Source: Anthoceros angustus (lineage: Eukaryota > Streptophyta > Anthocerotopsida > Anthocerotales > Anthocerotaceae). Taken from it: a DNA stretch of 64,000 bases. The stretch is taken from positions 227,501-291,500 of the forward strand of contig MU008176.1 of assembly GCA_010909165.1 (NCBI GenBank). The letters run 5' to 3'. The notes beneath the pieces are model-generated. The model ran no database searches and was not told where the DNA came from. It saw only the letters and a program-made list of their open reading frames with translations. Shown here piece after piece: positions 1 to 10,100 of this stretch. Made by a program: the position numbers and the translations under genes. The first letter of the stretch is position 1; every line of letters starts with the position of its first letter.

Positions 1-595
1 CGCTGAAGCGCGCGACCTACACCCGGCCATTGGGGCAAGTGCGAGGTTCCAATGAGTAGGAGGGCGTGGGGTTGTGGTGCAGCTTGGGGCGTGAGCCCGA
101 GTGAAACGGCCTCCAGTGCATCTTGGTGGTAGTAGCAAATATTCAAATGAGAACTTTGAAGACTGAAGTGGAGAAAGGTTCCATGTGAACAGCAATTGGA
201 CATGGGTTAGTCGATCCTAAGAGATGGGGCAATCTCAGGTGGGCGTGCTTGGCGCGCCCGGTTGAATCCATCTGACCTCAGATCAAAGGCTACCCGCTGA
301 GTTTAAGCATATCACTAAGCGGAGGAGAAGAAACTAACCAGGATTTCCTAGTAACGGCGAGCGCCGATCGAAAGGGAATCGGGTCAATATTCCCGAACCG
401 GAGGTGGCAGCGGACGGTAACGTGCATGAATCTGGAATCACCGGCGGGGTCCCGGAAAGAGTTCTTTTCTTTTTAACAAACCTGTCCACCCTGAAATCGG
501 ATTACCCGGAGATAGGGTACAGCGGTCGGTAAAGCACCGCACGTCTTGCGGTGTCCGGTGCGCCTTTGGCGGCCCGTGAAAATCATCTTCTAGAA
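1..595 (+). pseudogene. scrambled 25S rRNA fragment
   Basis: This is a nuclear large-subunit rRNA remnant. Bases 1-228 match the middle of plant 25S rRNA (the stretch with the conserved GGTGGTAGTAGCAAATATTC at about 125-144, then the GATCCTAAG region near 213). Bases about 290-362 instead match the extreme 5' end of 25S rRNA (CCGCTGAGTTTAAGCATATC, then the GTAACGGCGAGCG block). From about 366 the middle segment resumes where it left off (AAAGGGAATCGGGTCAATAT, then the GCACCGCACGTC and GTGTCCGGTGCGCC blocks) and stops near 590. So the 5' end of the molecule sits inside its middle. Several invariant positions are changed (for example ATCACTAAGC for ATCAATAAGC), which fits a non-functional copy. 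The left edge is cut by the window. Confidence 0.85.
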
Positions 596-610
596 AGTCT
601 AAAAGTAAAG

Positions 611-765
611 GGCAAGTCAAGTGACTAAAGGATTCAAGGTCAAGTGACCAATAGGACTCAAGGTCAAGTAACCAATAGGATTCAAGGTCAAGTGACCAAT
701 AGGACTCAAGGTCAAGTAACCAATAGGATTCAAGGTCAAGTGACCAGTAGGATCCAAGGCTAGGA
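611..765. repeat. 24-bp tandem repeat
   Basis: Six to seven copies of a 24-bp unit of the form TCAAGGTCAAGTGACCAATAGGA lie directly after the rRNA remnant. Copies alternate between GTGACC and GTAACC, so the true higher-order unit is a 48-bp dimer. Because 24 is a multiple of three, the minus strand is open through it and would encode a repeated octapeptide. I treat that as a by-product of the repeat and not as a gene. Confidence 0.9.
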
Positions 766-959
766 CTATATAAGGCCAAGCCTACCTACTTGTGAGGTGT
801 GGTGTGTGCAAGTGTTCTTGTGTACTTGTGTGCTAGTATCTAGTGTGCTTAGTGCATATAACCCATATTGTATGGGAGTGTTGTGTTCCTTCTCTATAAA
901 AGCTCAGCTCTTTTCCCAATCGCCTCTCAGCACTCTGGATGCTAAGATGTGTGTGCTGA

Positions 960-1109
960 AAGGGAACGGGGGCAGGGGCACCTTGACCTCTAGACTATAG
1001 TTAAGTGGAAGGGAACGGGGGCAGGGGCACCTTGACCTCTAGACTATAGTTAAGTGGAAGGGAACGGGGGCAGGGGCACCTTGACCTCTAGACTATAGTT
1101 AAGTGGAAG
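960..1109. repeat. 49-bp tandem repeat, three copies
   Basis: Three virtually identical 49-bp units start at 960, 1009 and 1058. Each contains GGGAACGGGGGCAGGGGCAC followed by CTTGACCTCTAGACTATAG. The near-perfect identity implies a recent expansion or active homogenisation. Confidence 0.92.
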
Positions 1110-1430
1110 TCCGCAGTAGAAGACACACGGACGTCCTCTTGAACCCAAGAGGGACATCTAAATCGGGGAGGCAGTTCGATCGGGCACCTGGACTTGAAGA
1201 ACTTGCGGACGTCCAATTGAACCCAAGAGGGACATCTAAATCGGAATCGGTTAGTCGTGGGGGGGAGGCAGTTCGATCGGGCACCTGGACTTGGAAGAAC
1301 TAGCTAAGCGGATTGGTTACAGTAGAAGATACACGGACGTCCAATTGAACCCAAGAGGGACATCTGAATCGGTTGGTCATGGGGGGGAGGCAGATCGATC
1401 GGGCACCTGGACTTGAAGAACTAGCCTGCG
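1110..1430. repeat. complex direct repeat, about three copies
   Basis: Three imperfect units of roughly 80-130 bp share the blocks ACGGACGTCCAATTGAACC, CAAGAGGGACATCTAAATCG and GATCGGGCACCTGGACTTG. Spacers differ in length between copies. The array directly abuts the 49-bp array. I see no coding sequence. Confidence 0.8.
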
Positions 1431-1610
1431 ATCAAAGAGAAAATTTCCGAGGAATTTTGCAAAATAATCGACTGTACACTTGACTTGCTTTTGCATCGGA
1501 AGCATGATCGGCCAGCTTCTGGCCAGGGATCAGCGGCCCGCCGGAGGATGGAGCACTGTATATCTGGGTACATTTATTCAAACCTATGGGCGGGATCTGG
1601 ATGGATGGAG

Positions 1611-2027
1611 CTAATTGTTGCGGTTTCTGAGAACGATGTCTACTGGGTCGTTGTAATCGTTTCCAGCAACGCGGTTGGTACCGCTGCTGTCGTCCAGGTA
1701 GGTGCATTGCTCGATGATCTCCCATGCAAGACCTCCCGCATCGCTGCAACCGGTGCACTGGTTGTAGGGCCCGCAAAGCCGCAGCTGGGCGCCATCGTAA
1801 CTCTTCATCAGGGTGCAGAAGTTGCCGCCGCTCCGATTCTGACAACACGGCCCTCCGTAGTTGATGAGGTAGTTGGCCAAGTATTGCGCCTGATCCACAG
1901 TTGGATCATGGCTGCCGTGCCTCTCGCAGGTGACGCTGCCTGCGAACACCGCGGGCACCGACATCATGGTCACCACCACCGCTGAAACGCACGCCACCAT
2001 GGCCGCTGCTGCCGCCCACCTCTTCAT
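1611..2027 (-). CDS. small secreted cysteine-rich protein
   Basis: An intronless gene of 138 residues, read from the ATG at 2027. An open extension to 2144 exists, but the 2027 start puts an ideal signal peptide at the N terminus: MKRW, then about 20 residues rich in Ala and Val, ending VPAVFA. The mature part of about 113 residues carries eight cysteines (one single, one CC pair, five single), enough for four disulfides, and one N-glycosylation sequon (NRS). It ends in a polar Asn/Arg-rich tail after a hydrophobic DIVL. The architecture suggests an extracellular or vacuolar small cysteine-rich protein. The spacing loosely resembles secreted effector or killer-type folds seen in fungi and mosses, but I cannot assign a family. 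No close neighbour suggests a function. Confidence 0.6.
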   Translation of the reverse strand: MKRWAAAAAMVACVSAVVVTMMSVPAVFAGSVTCERHGSHDPTVDQAQYLANYLINYGGPCCQNRSGGNFCTLMKSYDGAQLRLCGPYNQCTGCSDAGGLAWEIIEQCTYLDDSSGTNRVAGNDYNDPVDIVLRNRNN

Positions 2028-2216
2028 GATCGAATTACGCGCCGCAATCTCGGAAATCTTCTGTATCAGGCAGGACTGCAGTGGTGAGCACACGGTGGTA
2101 TTAAGATCCAGCAAAGCAAACTGCAATGGAGAATAGTGAAGCAAATGGGGATCGACTACGCTGGAACACAGTCTGGGTAGCTTAAATAATCAGCAAGGCT
2201 AAAGACACAGCGCAGA

Positions 2217-2615
2217 CTACACAGATCACACTCTTGAGCACACCCTTCACTCACACAGTCTAACCACACTCTTCACTCACACAGAGCACACTCTTTTATT
2301 TTTATCACACAGCACACTCTTTTATTCACACACAGCACCACTCTTGTAATCACACAGAGGACACTCTTATAATCATACAGCGCACACTCTTTTAATCACA
2401 CAGAGCACATTCCCGGAATCACACATAGCACACTCCTTTAGTCACGCACAGCACACTCCTGTAATGTAATCACACAGGGCACACTCTTTAATCACACAGG
2501 GCGCACTCTTCAATCACACAGGGCACACTCTTTTCATCACACAGGGCACACTCTTTTAATCACACAGAGCACACTCTTTTAATCACACAGAGCACACTCT
2601 TTTAATCACAAGATC
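2217..2615. repeat. minisatellite, 22-26 bp unit
   Basis: A degenerate array of about 17 copies of a unit like AATCACACAGAGCACACTCTT covers the 5' flank of the secreted-protein gene. Copies at the right end (about 2520-2615) are the most uniform and those at the left are more diverged, a common age gradient in minisatellites. Confidence 0.85.
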
Positions 2616-2822
2616 TACAGCACGCCACGCTCTTTACTCACAGAGACTCTGCACATACAAGCGCTCAAACAAAGGAGAAGAGCAAACAACTTCCCTGTAC
2701 AGACACTCGACGGCGTCCAAAAGGTGCAGCGGCAACGAGTGCCGCACAACCTGAAAGAAAACTTCCCCATGGCCACTAAATGTTTTGAAGAGTCAGCAGA
2801 AGATTGCGGGCGAGGTACGTGG

Positions 2823-2865
2823 ATTCCGTGGATTTTCTGCGCCGGGCGCAGAAAATCCACGGAAT
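2823..2865. repeat. perfect 20-bp inverted repeat, 3-nt loop
   Basis: Bases 2823-2842 and 2846-2865 are exact reverse complements, separated only by CGG at 2843-2845. The left arm begins ATTCCGTGG and the hairpin contains GGATTTTCTGCGC. It lies exactly where similarity of the minus strand to N-myristoyltransferase is lost. Confidence 0.93.
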
Positions 2866-3142
2866 GATCAAATCTAAACATGTTGTCATCATCCTCCACA
2901 CAGTTATTCGTCAGCAGAGTGTAGATCTCTTTCACAGTGCCATCAGCCGAAATGTCGCATGTGCACCACTCGTATTTGCTGGGAAGATTGTAGGGCTCCT
3001 GCCGCACCTCCGACACCTCCTGCGGGGGCTCAATTTGCCCCTCGGACAGTTCCGTCTTCGCGATGTCCTTATACTGCCGAGTCTCCCAAAAGATATGCCT
3101 CTTCTCCAACGTCAACGCCTTCTGCGCCTTCTTGCTCAACAT
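2829..3142 (-). pseudogene. NMT1: N-myristoyltransferase N-terminal fragment
   Basis: The minus strand encodes about 100 residues closely matching the N-terminal part of plant glycylpeptide N-tetradecanoyltransferase, which attaches myristate to N-terminal glycines in the cytosol. Recognisable landmarks are HIFWETRQYKDI, SEGQIEPP, SEVRQEPYNLPSKYEW and VEDDDNMFRFDHS. The match ends at VDFLR, exactly at the hairpin at 2823-2865. The catalytic core, about 300 further residues in intact NMT, is absent downstream. The upstream in-frame extension to about 3214 has no ATG other than the one near 3142. I read this as a truncated gene or a single stranded exon, not a working enzyme. Confidence 0.8.
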
Positions 3143-3516
3143 CTCCACAGCTCCCCTCCCGATGTGCCCTGGATCCCCGTTCCCTGACACCGACTCCTCC
3201 TCCCCGTTCCCCAAAAGCGCAGAGGGCAGCGGGACACAAAAATAAATTTCCCTCTTTCCCTTGCTGCCAGGTGAAATTTTCCTTGGCGATCCGGAGCAGC
3301 GGGAGCAGAATCACGGACATGCCGGATCGTGGTCTCGAATTGGGCTGAGGTCCCGATGCCACGCCCGCGATCTATGAATAGGCCGGCAGGAATGCGCTTG
3401 CCCCCTCTCGCCGCTTGACCTAACTGGGCCCACGTAACAGCTGCTGTTAAGGGACCGCTGCAGAACATAATTCCCATCTCACAACAGCGTCCCCATGACA
3501 CACTAGCAACTCAAGA

Positions 3517-4149
3517 ATGCAAGGACTGCACAGGCGGCTTTCAGGCGGGACCCAGCAAATTGGTGTGTGTACAGGGATTCAACGAGGAGCTCCTGCTAAC
3601 CTCAGCTTAGGGAGTCGACTCCTAGCAAGCAAAGCCTCCAGGTGCAGCAGTGTAAGGAGCCCAGTACTTCCGAGAAAGTGTGTGGGTAGGGACGGGTTTT
3701 CCAGCTACGGTCGTTGCCAGGAGCAGGAGCACTTGTGGCAGCAATTTTTTCTGGACCCTACCCTGTGGTGGGACAACAGACGAGGTAAGAAGAGCGCCCG
3801 TTTCCCTGACTTCCGGCGTAAGGGGTCCGGCGAGGTGCTGTGTTTAAGCAACATGTTTAAGCCAGCTTGGGTTGATGAGCACCTCATGTGCATGGATCTG
3901 CAGATGGGACATGGTGCCTCTCCTTCCGAGTCCAGCTCCCCGGATAAGCCTAAACCTGTGAGGCGTGCAGGATCGGCAATGGGTGTTGTTACTGCTGTTA
4001 TCGTGAGCACGTTATGTCAGCAGGGGAAGCTTTCTGATGCCGTTGGAGCCCTGGAATCGCTGTGGAAGACAGAGTCTGCCATTCCCCTATCTCTGTTGTA
4101 CACTGTACTACAACTGTGTCCAGCTAAGAGAGATTGTCGTTGTTTCTGA
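3517..4149 (+). pseudogene. PPR protein N-terminal fragment
   Basis: A 210-codon open frame whose last 70 residues resemble the N-terminal region of plant PLS-type PPR proteins: LCQQGKLSDAVGALESLW followed by LLYTVLQLCPAKRD, the usual helical pair before the first repeat. The frame stops immediately where a PPR protein would continue with GRRVH. A second, diverged copy of the same stretch is found at about 5536-5660 and does continue into PPR repeats. The first 130 residues have no recognisable domain. Likely the 5' piece of a broken organelle RNA-binding protein gene. Confidence 0.55.
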
Positions 4150-5535
4150 ACCACTGTAAGTTCTGAACATGGCAGTTGTGGGGAATGAGTTGGCTGCTCG
4201 ACCCAAGCCTGCAATTTTGCAAATTCTATTGGCTGTTTGTCGACAGTGGGGCAACGTTCAGGTTGCACGCCGTGCTTTCAACCAAAGTAATGAAGCTGGA
4301 CAACAAACAGTCTGTAACTGATGTGTTGATGTCACACAGAGACCCAGAGAGGTGCGGATCCTTAAGTCTCGAATCTTGAATATGTTTGATTTCAATGGAG
4401 TTTTCATATATTGGTAGCACATCCACGAGATTATTATATTATATTATATTATAGAATTCTTGAATATAGAACCTCAAATATATGTTATGCTGCTGGAGTT
4501 TCCATATAGCACATCCATGAGGTTGTTTAATTATTTTATAGATATAAAATATTTATATAGTTTGTTATAAAAATTAGTATTATTATTAGATATTTATATT
4601 ACATATAATCAATATGGAATATGGTTGTTTAATCAACATACTATCCATATGAGATTTATATAGTTTCTGTAGAAAAAAGAAACAATATGAGCATCATAAG
4701 GTATTTTGATATGGAAATCAATAATATATCAAAACATGGAATAAATGTTGAACATGTGTGGAGTTTGTTGCAGGGTAATATGTATAATCTACATTGGATC
4801 CATGCGCAATCTACATTGTATCACCACGGAATCTTTGGAAACCTCCCTCAACATTGAATCCATATGACAGTTTGAGACGAACTTCAGCCTGGACTGAAAC
4901 CATATTGAAAAAATACCATTTTTTCTCATTGAATCCACACAAGAAATGATCCACACGGAAACCGTGCAAAATTTGCAGGGGGTAAAATTTGTGATGGACA
5001 CGCTTGGGAACATGTATCTCTGCGAATTTGGAAGACTCGTGGATCATCTCCGAAGGGTGGAACGACAATCTTGGGACGGAGATAGTACAAGATAGAAGTG
5101 GTAAAAAATAAAATACATATCACTGAGGTAAAAATTAGGTAAAAAAGAAAAAAAAGAGGAAAAAATTATAAGAAATGAAAACCGAGACACAAGCTATAGG
5201 GAGTTCAACAAGGTCTGCCAATGATCAGGAAGCTCAGATATTAACAGGCTAGAGTGCCGTGAAACTTTAAATTTCATTTTGACCAAAGCCACCTTAAAAT
5301 AAAAAAATTTGAGCAAAGAGATGAAAATATGCTGAATTAGCATCCCACTAAAACGCACGCGTAAAAAACTCAAAAACGTTCTTAACGTCGTCAACAACAA
5401 AAGAGTTAATATGATAAAAAAATAAAAATATTAATAAAAATACGGAATCTTCGTAACTATGGGTTTCACCATCTTGTAGAAGGGACAGATAAGCCTGTGA
5501 ACTTGGAAGGCGTCTCCGAGGACAAAGCCTGAACT
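4150..5535. other. AT-rich intergenic insert
   Basis: About 1.4 kb of strongly AT-rich DNA without credible coding sequence. It holds a TTATA/TATTA microsatellite at 4432-4453 and a weak internal repeat around GCACATCCACGAG (4418-4435) and GCACATCCATGAGG (4508-4525). It lies between two homologous copies of a PPR N-terminal segment, so it may be an inserted element, but I found no terminal repeats or enzyme. Confidence 0.5.
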
Positions 5536-6813
5536 TGGAACTTTGAAGGCGTGTAGGATCGGAAATGGGTGCTGTAATAACCGTGCGCACACACACTCTG
5601 CTATTTCTCAGCTGTTTTACACTGTGCTAAAACTGTGAGCAGCTAAGAAGGATCTGGTTGTGGGACGACGAGTTCATGACCTCACTAATCGAACCTGGTA
5701 CGAGTCGGATGCATACTTGACGAACCATATCTTGCGCATGTATGGATATGGAGGTAGTCTGCAGGAGGCCATGGATGTGTTCACCAGGGTGGGCAAACCC
5801 GATGCCTTCATGTGGTTTTCCATAATTTCTGCACAGGAAAGTGCACTGTGATGTATTGCACAGTGTCATTCCTCCTGACATGTTTGTAGGCAACTGCCTG
5901 GTGGACATGTACGCAAAATGTGGCCTACTGAAAGATGCACGCCAGGTTTTTGACAGCATGGCCACGAAGGATGTGATGACATGGGATGCCCAGACATCTG
6001 GGTGTGCAAAATGTGGTGGACTGAGAGACGCACGCCAGGTTTTTGACACCATGAACATAAAGGATGTGGTGACATGAAATTCCGTCAGCTGAGTATGCCG
6101 AGCAAGGGCTCAGACATGAGGCACTTTGTTCTGGACGGACAAATGGAGCAGGAGAGGCTGATTGTGGAAAGAGGCTTCTGGATAACGTAGTTGGGCCCCT
6201 GCCTGGTGGACATGTATGCAAAATGTGGCGAAATGGCAGATGCACGCCAGGTTTTTGAAGGCTTGGACAAAAGGGATGTGGCGACATGGAATGCCCTGAT
6301 AGCTGGGTATGCACAGCATGGACTCAGCCAAGGGGCACTTCTTCCCTATGGACAAATGCAGCAAGAGGGCCTCATTTTGGCTGACCATGACACTTTCGCT
6401 TGCCTTCTGAAGGCCTGTGCGAGCACTGGTGCCTTACAGAAGGGCAGGCAGCTGCACTCACAGCTTGTGGAAAGAGGACTGCTATCTACCGCAGTGGTGG
6501 GCAACCTGGTGGACATGTATGCAAAATGTAGTGAACTGGAAGACGCATGCCGGGTTTTTGTCAGCATGGCCACAAAAGACGTGGTGACATGGAATTGATA
6601 GCTGGATATGCGCAGCAAGGAGTCACCATGTTACTTTCACCTGCCTCCTCAAGGCGTGTACGAGCACTGATGCCATACAACTCAAGATCAGGGGAGGCAG
6701 CTCAACTCCAGATCGTCAGAAGTGGACAGCTGAATAACGCAGTGCTGGGCAACGGCCTGGTGGAGATGTATTCAAAATGTGGTGGTTTTTGCAGTTGTAA
6801 GGGTCGACCGTGA
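5536..6813 (+). pseudogene. decayed PLS-type PPR gene
   Basis: PPR repeats are readable in all three plus frames with several frameshifts and stops between them. Landmarks: DLVVGRRVHDL near 5652, NCLVDMYAKCGLLKDARQVF near 5890, LVDMYAKCGEMADARQVF near 6205, DVATWNALIAGYAQHG near 6275, FACLLKACASTGALQKGRQL near 6405 and NLVDMYAKCSELEDA near 6500. Units near 5890, 6000, 6205, 6500 and 6750 are near-copies, showing the local tandem growth typical of this family. No E or DYW region follows. It is related to the intact PPR gene at 35728-40272 and is almost certainly non-functional. Confidence 0.8.
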
Positions 6814-7148
6814 GAAAAAAGGACAACGTAGCCAGTGCGGAAGTGTGTAAATATTGGCACATTTGTATACAGATATCCCATGCTAAGTGGATTTGTCTCT
6901 CTTTGTGTCCAGCAAAGCGCTACCTGATATAGATTGTCCTTGCGGTCCTTGTGGGTGTAATTCCGAGTGCACACAGTTCACTCCGCGTAACGGAACGGGG
7001 ATGCATAAAATACAGATGCTGTAGCTTGCCCCAGCTTGCCTGCATTTTGAATTCATCCTGGGCGCCAAAGGCCGGCGGGGAGCTCGTGTGCAGGTTGTGG
7101 GTAGTCTAGAGGGCACTCGGGCGTCAAGCTGTCGTCGGAAAGGACCGC
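6814..7148. promoter_or_regulatory. upstream region of CAP-D2
   Basis: Between the PPR remnant and the CAP-D2 start codon there is no coding sequence I can support. The start context ACCGCATGGCA at 7145 fits a good plant initiation site. No clear TATA box is seen, as often found for cell-cycle genes. Confidence 0.35.
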
Positions 7149-10100
7149 ATGGCACCAACTTTCTGCATTCCCGAACGCTTAGACGAGCTCTCCAAGTCCT
7201 GGGAGCCTCCGGACAGGCTACTGTGCCAGAATCTCATTCCAATTGAGGATCTTACAGAGGAGCTCGTGAAAGGTTCACACTCTTCTACCTTCGATGTCCG
7301 CAATTCCTTGCCACCTCTTGGGAATGGAGTGTTGCAAGAGAGCATTTGCCTCCGGCATTCACTCTCATCGAGTAGTCCTCAGTAGCTGCATCTGACTTCG
7401 TACCAGTTGTGAGGTAGTTTCAATTGTGCAAGCATTTGATTGCCTGCTGGCAGAGGCGACATACGAGCTGAGCGAGAGACAAGTGGTGAGCATTGAAGAC
7501 CAAGATTTGTTCGATCAGGTTTACTCCCTTGTCAGGTGTGGTGGTTGTGGGTGCAAGGTTTTGACTGACAGCATGTCTCGTTTGGGAAGGAGCTGGCAGT
7601 GGAGTTGCAGAATGGCCAGCCTTTGTGTGCCGTGTTCGGTCTTAATGCGGAGTGTGTTGACGTTGCAGGGGCTTTGCTTCGTTGGAGCCCCTTTCCAAGA
7701 GCCGACTCCTTGAGAGCTTGTGTTCCAACCTCTCTGTGCTCATTGCCTCCATCGCTCCAATTCTTGCCTCCGGAAGCGAGTCTGCCTTGGAGGCGGAATC
7801 CCGACGACAGAGCATCTGTTCAATTCGCAATGCCCTTAAAATCTATGTCTATTTCATCCACCAAATCCTCACACCCGAGGATGTGGATGTGGTGTCGAGA
7901 ACGGAACGGCTTGCTAAAGGGAAGGTCTGTGCAGGCCACGTCGAATGATTTTGTTGATCTCCTGATGTTTAGTGCCCTTAAATGGGAAGGTTGCTTTTCT
8001 GCAGGGAAGGAAATCTCGTCAGAAACATGTCCCTCAACTATGGGACAGGGAGGCTCTACAAACAAGATTCATCAGGGTTCTGGCAGCTGCTGCCCTCTCT
8101 GATCTACAACAGCTTTTTGGGACAGCCCAACTTGAGGAGGGTTTTGTTCGGCTGATTGCAGAGTAAGCGTCCAGTATCTCAATTTCAGCTTGCAGAGGTG
8201 TTCATGTTTAAGGATGTTGATGAACTAAATTGCTGTCTCACAGGGCCGCTTTCACAATGTTGGAAAGTCCTACAGCAGTGAAAGATAAGGACCTGAAAGA
8301 TGCACTGTGCAACATCGGTTCAGTTTGTGCTACCAAATATGGATATCTAGAGCAGTCCGTGGCCTGTGTTATGGATCTTCTGCACAAGTTTGACCACTTG
8401 CATGTGCATCTGGCTGAATTAGTGGCAGTGTCCAAAGAAAGCTTTGGGGACACTACCTTTGCGTCAAGTCTGCTTCGGGAGATTGGTCGGACAAACCCAA
8501 AAGAATATGCACGGGACACCAAGGGTGCAGAGAAAATTGGGCTCTTCCTGGTTGAGCTGACTACTAGGCTGCCAAAGGTTATGTGCACTAACCTCAGCTT
8601 TCTGATGCACCACATGGATGGCGAGGCGTACAAAATGAGGAATGCTCTTGTACAGGTCATGGGTATACTAGTCGCAAAAGCATTTGGTGATCCAAATGGC
8701 AATGGGTCAACAGAGCCATCTTCATCACGGACTAGACAGGTTCTTCTTGATAAGCTCCTCGAGCGAACTCGGGATGTCAATGCGTATACAAGGACCAAAA
8801 GCCTGCAGACTTGGGCCAGACTTTGTCAGGACGGAGCCATATCGATCGGCCACTGGAACCTAGTTGCCAGCATCGCTGCTGGCCGCCTGGAGGATAAAAG
8901 CGCCTTTGTTCGCAAAAGTGCTCTTGAACTACTTGCAACGCTGCTACAGTTCAATCCCTTTGGACCGAAGCTCCGCTCAGCAGCTTTTGAGGCTACACTT
9001 GAGAAGTACAGAAAGCAACTGGAGGAGATGAGTGTGCCTGCTTCATCCGACTCTAGCGATGCGGATGAGGCTTTGACTCCTGCAGCCCCTAGTATTTTGC
9101 TTCCCACGGAGGGAGCTGCATCCCAGACTAGTGATGCTTCAGAGCTAGATACTGTTCGTGCTTCTGAGGACGGAATGGCAGAAAATAACACACAAGGAAC
9201 AACAACCTCTCCTGGCCTAAGTCCTGAGACCACAGCCACAGAAATGAAAGGAACGCCTCGCCTGGATGTTGGGGGCTTGGAACAAACTCGTGCCTTGGTT
9301 GCTTCGCTCGAAGCAGGGCTACATTTCTCAAAATGCATGGCTTCCACAATGCCTGTTTTGGCCCAACTGCTTGCATCAAAGACGCTTACTGATGTGGATC
9401 AAACCATACAGCTTCTCATGTGCTGCAAGCAATTCCAAGTTGATGGCTCAGAAGAGAAGATTCGCAAGATATTGCCACTTGTGAGTTGTCGCCACATTTT
9501 CTTCGTTGCACAAAGTTCAAGTGTTGCCATAAAGAGCTTATAACGTTAAATTACAACAATGTTCAACTACCCTTGAAGGGATACTTGTTGTTTGTTGCAT
9601 TGTAGGTCTTCTCGCAGGAACAGGGTATTCGAGAGGCTGTTGAAGATGCATTCCTTCTTTTGTACATTAAAAAGAGTCCCTCTGAGACTGCAGCCAACCT
9701 TATAAACCTGACCTTAGAGGCCAATCTTGGGGATCTGGCATCCATTGAGGCACTTGTCAGCAAGTTCATGGAGAACGGAGAGATTTCGCAAAGCACGGTA
9801 ATTTTCATGACTTGAACATGCGCTTCTGCAATTTTTATTCCGTGCTTCACTGGCGTCTTACTCTTTCTGGCTTCTTACAGGTATCACGCCTTTGGGACAT
9901 GTTTAGGTTCAATGCAATAGGAGTTACAGCTGACCAAAGTCGTGGAGCTCTAGTTATACTGACTATGGCTGCCAAAACCTGCCCCAAGGTTTTGAGTTCC
10001 AATCTGCAGAGTATGTTGGATATTGGGTTTGGTCGTCGAGCAAAGGAAGATGTTCTCCTTGCAAGATTCGCCTGCATGGGTCTACAAAGGCTTTCTGATG

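Noticed and set aside
438-779. Minus-strand frame encoding a repeated octapeptide
   Set aside because: It is produced by a 24-bp tandem repeat over an rRNA remnant; no start context, domain or independent support.
1485-1985. Plus-strand frame of about 166 codons
   Set aside because: Antisense to the secreted-protein gene, which has a signal peptide and regular cysteines; the plus frame has no motif.
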